The notes under the pieces were generated by a model, which saw only the letters and a list, made by a program, of their open reading frames with translations, did not search any database and was not told where the DNA came from. This document shows positions 6,989-9,364 of a stretch of 9,364 bases of DNA, piece after piece; positions within the stretch are counted from its first letter, which is position 1, and each line of letters starts with the position of its first letter. Where the stretch lies: NCBI GenBank assembly GCA_903872005.1, contig CAIQJD010000843.1, forward strand, positions 1 to 9,364, given 5' to 3'. The position numbers and the translations under genes are program-made. This DNA comes from an uncultured bacterium (GTDB lineage: Bacteria; Chloroflexota; Anaerolineae; JACIWP01).

Positions 6989-7531
6989 ATGAATCCGCAG
7001 ATCATCCTCCGGGACGAAACCGCTGCCGACGTAGACGCAATCACGGAGCTGACCCGCGTCGCGTTCGAGACTCTGGAGATCAGCGATCACACGGAGCAGT
7101 TCGTCATCCTGGCGCTGCGCGCCGCCAAAGCCCTGACGGTATCCCTCGTCGCCGAAATGGATGGTCGCGTGATCGGGCACATCGCATTCTCTCCGGTGAC
7201 CCTGTCGGACGGCGCGCCGGACTGGTACGGTCTGGGGCCGGTCTCGGTAGCGCCGGCGCACCAGCGGCAAGGCATCGGCCAGGCCCTGATCCGCGAGGGG
7301 CTATCCCGGCTGAAAGCGCTGCATGCCCGGGGCTGTTGTCTCGTGGGGCATCCGGGCTACTACGGGCGTTGCGGGTTCCAGAACGTGACCGGACTGGCGC
7401 ATGCGGGCGTGCCGCCGGAGGCGTTCTTCGTCCTCTCTTTTGACGGGCGCATCCCCCAGGGAACGGTCGCCTTCCACGCGGCGTTCGCCGCGGATGGGCC
7501 GCCGGCCGGCGCCGCCGCGCCGCGCGCCTGA
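6989..7531 (+). CDS. GNAT-family N-acetyltransferase (YhbS-like, COG3153)
   Basis: A 180-residue acetyl-CoA-dependent acetyltransferase. The N-terminal IILRDETAADVDAI is the usual GNAT first strand and helix. The acetyl-CoA pyrophosphate loop is QRQGIGQ (residues 92-98), after VAPAH. CCLVGHPGYYGRCGF is the typical late motif of the YhbS/COG3153 group. The C-terminal tail is Ala/Pro/Gly-rich. I place the start at ATG 6989, where the domain begins cleanly and AGG (6981-6983) precedes at five bases. GTG 6911 overlaps the preceding stop as GTGA and would add a 26-residue Ala/Lys/Glu-rich tail; it has only a weak GGA nine bases upstream. The acyl acceptor cannot be told from sequence. The gene may be cotranscribed with the dipeptidase, 74 bases away. 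Confidence 0.88.
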   Translation: MNPQIILRDETAADVDAITELTRVAFETLEISDHTEQFVILALRAAKALTVSLVAEMDGRVIGHIAFSPVTLSDGAPDWYGLGPVSVAPAHQRQGIGQALIREGLSRLKALHARGCCLVGHPGYYGRCGFQNVTGLAHAGVPPEAFFVLSFDGRIPQGTVAFHAAFAADGPPAGAAAPRA

Positions 7532-7575
7532 CGCGCTCTGGCCGCGTCCCAATCTGCCCACGCGTACTCCGCGCA

Positions 7576-7607
7576 GGAACTTTGGGCGCGCGCAGCACGT
7601 CCTATTC
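7576..7607 (+). promoter_or_regulatory. Candidate ECF-sigma promoter
   Basis: GGAACTTT (7576-7583) matches the -35 consensus of many extracytoplasmic-function sigma factors. CGTCCTATT (7598-7606) follows with 17 bases between GGAAC and CGTC, the usual ECF spacing. Transcription starting just downstream would leave a leader of roughly 35 bases before ATG 7648. A housekeeping reading (TTGGGC 7582, TATTCT 7603, 15-base spacer) is weaker. Confidence 0.4.
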
Positions 7608-7631
7608 TTGTCTGAAGGACGATGATCGCCA

Positions 7632-7640
7632 AGAGGAGGT
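7632..7640 (+). promoter_or_regulatory. Strong ribosome binding site deciding the membrane-protein start
   Basis: AGAGGAGGT is a near-perfect anti-16S match, seven bases before ATG 7648. The upstream in-frame open region back to 7582 (TTG) has no such site and overlaps the candidate promoter, so it is not coding. Confidence 0.8.
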
Positions 7641-7647
7641 TCGACCG

Positions 7648-8019
7648 ATGCATCACGCTCGACCCACGTTGCGCTGGATGGCGCGATGGCTCAGCAGCAT
7701 AGTCAGCGGCGCATTCTTGCTCATCAGCATGCTGGCGGTTTTCAACGAAGATAAGCCGGCCGGGGCGGCCATCCCGCTCCTGGCGCTCCTCGCGCTGACG
7801 ATTGTCGGGTGCGGCGCGGCGTGGCGGTGGGAGAAAGCCGGCGGCCTTGCCGTTATCAGCGGCGCGCTTGGCCTGACGGTCGCGGCCTATGCGGCGTCTC
7901 TGACCTATGGGCCGGGTTCTTTGAGCGTCCTGCCTGCGCTCGTCTACGGAAGCCCTTTCCTGGTGGTGGGCGTCTTGTTTTGGGCGTCCGGCCAAAGGGC
8001 GCCGGCCGGCGCCGCATAG
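7648..8019 (+). CDS. Small four-helix membrane protein, unrecognised
   Basis: A 123-residue hydrophobic protein with four predicted membrane spans at about residues 15-32, 41-58, 64-84 and 92-113. A positively charged N-terminus (HHARPTLRWMARW) suggests it faces the cytosol. Short loops hold NEDKPAG (between spans 1 and 2) and WRWEKAGG (between spans 2 and 3); the aromatic-basic WRWEK loop is the most distinctive element. It has no enzyme motif, lipobox or cleavable signal that I can see, and I do not recognise a named family. It has its own strong ribosome site and a candidate ECF promoter, which suggests an envelope-related stress role by inference only. The last codons lie in a perfect GC palindrome, and the gene converges on mtlD with 28 bases between the stops. 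Confidence 0.8.
   Translation: MHHARPTLRWMARWLSSIVSGAFLLISMLAVFNEDKPAGAAIPLLALLALTIVGCGAAWRWEKAGGLAVISGALGLTVAAYAASLTYGPGSLSVLPALVYGSPFLVVGVLFWASGQRAPAGAA
7998..8013. repeat. Perfect 16-base GC palindrome at the 3' end of the membrane-protein gene
   Basis: GGCGCCGGCCGGCGCC is its own reverse complement and overlaps the last codons before TAG 8017-8019. It could fold at the mRNA 3' end in this convergent junction. With no following T-run it is not a classical intrinsic terminator. Confidence 0.6.
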
Positions 8020-8047
8020 GCCGGCCCGGATGGCGCGCCCTGGCCCC

Positions 8048-9247
8048 TTAGCCGGACGCGCGCCAGGACGGGTCGGCGCGCAGCGCCTCGTAGCAACGGC
8101 GCGTCTGCTCGCCCAGCGGCTCGTCGCCGGCTACCTCGCAGACGCCCTGCAGGACGCCGCCGAACCCCTCTCGGCGCAGGCGCGCCTGCAATTCCTGGGC
8201 GTGTGGATCGTCCGGGTGATCGTAGGCCAGGCCGCCGGCGATGCCCCAGGCCAGCCCGGCCGGCGTGATGCCGTGCCGCTCGGCCAGACGCGCCGCCCCG
8301 ACGAGGCGGTCGCCGGGGGCCAGCTTGCGTAACGGATCGCGCGCCAGCCGGCTGATGGGATCGGCCAGCGCCCGATTGGCGAAACGGGCCAGCAAATCCT
8401 GGACATGGCGCCGCATGGCCGGCGGATCGAAGCCGTGCTGCGCGATCAGGGCGCGGCCGGCTTCGTTCAGGGCCGTCTCGACCAGGCCCAGGATGCGCGC
8501 GTCGGCCATCGCCTCGTAGCCGTAGGTGTAACCGCGCCGATAGCCGAGGAAGCCCAGGGTCGAATGGCCGGCGTTGTGGATGTAGAGCTTGCGCTCCACA
8601 TACGCGCCGAAGGGCGAGACCGGCTCCATGCCCACGATGGCCGGGATGGGGCCGACGAAGGCGTCCCGATCTACGGGCAGGATCTTGTACGGCTCGGCGA
8701 CGATGAGACTGGGGTCGGCGGCGCGCTGCTCGGCGGTGGGGACCGGCGACATGCGGGCGATGACCGCCGGCGCGAAGCCGACGCGCGCCTCCAGCGCGCC
8801 GCGCCACGCCTCGGGGAGCGCATCGCGCACGGCCTCGCGCAGGCGTTGCGGCGCATCGTGCAGATTCTCGCACAGGATGATATTCTGCGGCGCGGCCGCG
8901 CCGGCCTGCCAGCGGGCCACCAGGCCGGCCGCGATGGGCCGGGCCAGCTCGGTCAAGGCCCGCGCCCCAACGGCCGTCGCCAATAGCGGCGCGACCGCGA
9001 CCGCGCCGGCGACCGCGTCGGTCTGGCCCAAATGGATGGCGTCGGCCGGCCCGATCTCCAGCTCTTCCAGCCGCGCATCGGCGGCCAGGCGCAGCCGATA
9101 ACGCCGCCGGCCGGCCAGGGCTTCCACCAGGACTTGATCCACGTCCACAAAGGTCACCGCGTAGCCCGACTCGGTGAACAATTGCCCCAAGAAGCCCCGG
9201 CCGACGCTGCCGGCGCCGAAGATCACGGCCGTCTCCCGCTCGCTCAT
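8048..9247 (-). CDS. mtlD: Mannitol-1-phosphate 5-dehydrogenase
   Basis: A 399-residue member of the long-chain mannitol/polyol dehydrogenase family, slightly longer than E. coli MtlD (382). It would interconvert mannitol 1-phosphate and fructose 6-phosphate with NAD in the cytosol. The N-terminal dinucleotide fold carries FGAGSVGRGFLGQLF (residues 10-24), and FVDVD (33-37) ends in the acidic residue favouring NAD over NADP. The catalytic block is VERKLYIHNAGHS, with K220, N225 and H228. LGYRRGYTYGYEAM and DPLRKLAPGDRL further on match the MtlD order. AGGA lies five bases before ATG 9247 on the minus strand. No mannitol PTS gene is in the window; partners may lie beyond base 9364, since this strand's upstream side is cut off. 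A related polyol phosphate is possible, but the MtlD match is good end to end. Confidence 0.9.
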   Translation of the reverse strand: MSERETAVIFGAGSVGRGFLGQLFTESGYAVTFVDVDQVLVEALAGRRRYRLRLAADARLEELEIGPADAIHLGQTDAVAGAVAVAPLLATAVGARALTELARPIAAGLVARWQAGAAAPQNIILCENLHDAPQRLREAVRDALPEAWRGALEARVGFAPAVIARMSPVPTAEQRAADPSLIVAEPYKILPVDRDAFVGPIPAIVGMEPVSPFGAYVERKLYIHNAGHSTLGFLGYRRGYTYGYEAMADARILGLVETALNEAGRALIAQHGFDPPAMRRHVQDLLARFANRALADPISRLARDPLRKLAPGDRLVGAARLAERHGITPAGLAWGIAGGLAYDHPDDPHAQELQARLRREGFGGVLQGVCEVAGDEPLGEQTRRCYEALRADPSWRASG

Positions 9248-9285
9248 GGCGTTCCTGTTCTCCAGCCCGACTGCGCCCCTTCGCC

Positions 9286-9301
9286 GCCGGCCTCGGCCGG
9301 C
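9286..9301. repeat. GC-rich inverted repeat upstream of mtlD
   Basis: GCCGGCC and GGCCGGC are separated by TC and could form a tight hairpin in the mtlD leader. No T-run follows on either strand. It may simply be part of the GCCGGC clustering seen across the window. Confidence 0.45.
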
Positions 9302-9324
9302 CGGCGCGCCCGCGTCTGCCCCTA

Positions 9325-9364
9325 CTATTGCTGCACCAGCTCCCGATCTCCCACGCCGCTGCCA
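9325..9364 (-). CDS. Possible C-terminal end of an upstream minus-strand gene (partial)
   Basis: On the minus strand one frame reads GSGVGDRELVQQ and then meets two consecutive in-frame stops, TAG TAG (9325-9327 and 9322-9324). Doubled stops suit a real gene end. The position would put mtlD about 75 bases downstream, in the same direction. Only 13 codons are visible and the peptide is not diagnostic. Confidence 0.3.
   Translation of the reverse strand, partial: GSGVGDRELVQQ

Noticed and set aside
6001..7647. Intrinsic terminators in the gaps at 6001-6065, 6915-6988 and 7532-7647
   Set aside because: None contains a hairpin followed by a T-run.
7944..8873. 309-codon minus-strand frame overlapping mtlD
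   Set aside because: It is mtlD read in another frame, Arg/Ala/Gly-rich, and extends into the opposite-strand membrane-protein gene.
1..9364. tRNA genes, CRISPR arrays, insertion sequences or attachment sites
   Set aside because: Gaps are short and contain no cloverleaf, regularly spaced repeats, transposase motifs or terminal inverted repeats with target duplications.

Overview
The window is GC-rich, densely packed bacterial chromosome with strong Shine-Dalgarno sites. Split P-protein subunits (GcvPA and GcvPB as separate genes) are typical of Gram-positive-type bacteria, Thermus and Chloroflexota. Together with the very high density of the hexamer GCCGGC and the gene mix, this makes a Chloroflexota-like or other high-GC non-proteobacterial host my best guess; no marker gene fixes the phylum.

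Layout. Bases 93-6000 hold four tightly packed plus-strand genes. Two encode the halves of a glycine-dehydrogenase-type (P-protein) PLP enzyme. One base later comes an ATP-NAD-kinase/AcoX-like protein. Overlapping or nearly touching it is a protein with two tandem metallo-beta-lactamase folds and a C-terminal beta-sandwich domain. Bases 6066-8019 carry three looser plus-strand genes with their own leaders: a VanX-type D-Ala-D-Ala dipeptidase (M15D), a YhbS-like GNAT acetyltransferase and a small four-helix membrane protein. The last is preceded by a candidate ECF-sigma promoter. A minus-strand mannitol-1-phosphate 5-dehydrogenase gene (8048-9247) converges on these. The last 40 bases probably contain the end of another minus-strand gene upstream of it.

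How the genes may work together. The four-gene block is the most interesting part. Both P-protein subunits keep the fold-defining and PLP-binding residues, including the internal aldimine lysine K298 of the B subunit. They lose or replace several motifs that are nearly invariant in the glycine cleavage P-protein (compared from memory with the Thermus thermophilus subunits). The block contains no H-, T- or L-protein gene. The AcoX-like kinase family is otherwise known beside lipoyl-dependent acetoin dehydrogenase genes. I infer a divergent P-protein-like decarboxylase, possibly acting on glycine or another amino acid, with a nucleotide-binding partner and a two-site metallohydrolase. The substrate and pathway cannot be read from the sequence. 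The M15 dipeptidase, GNAT and mannitol genes look like ordinary accessory metabolism.
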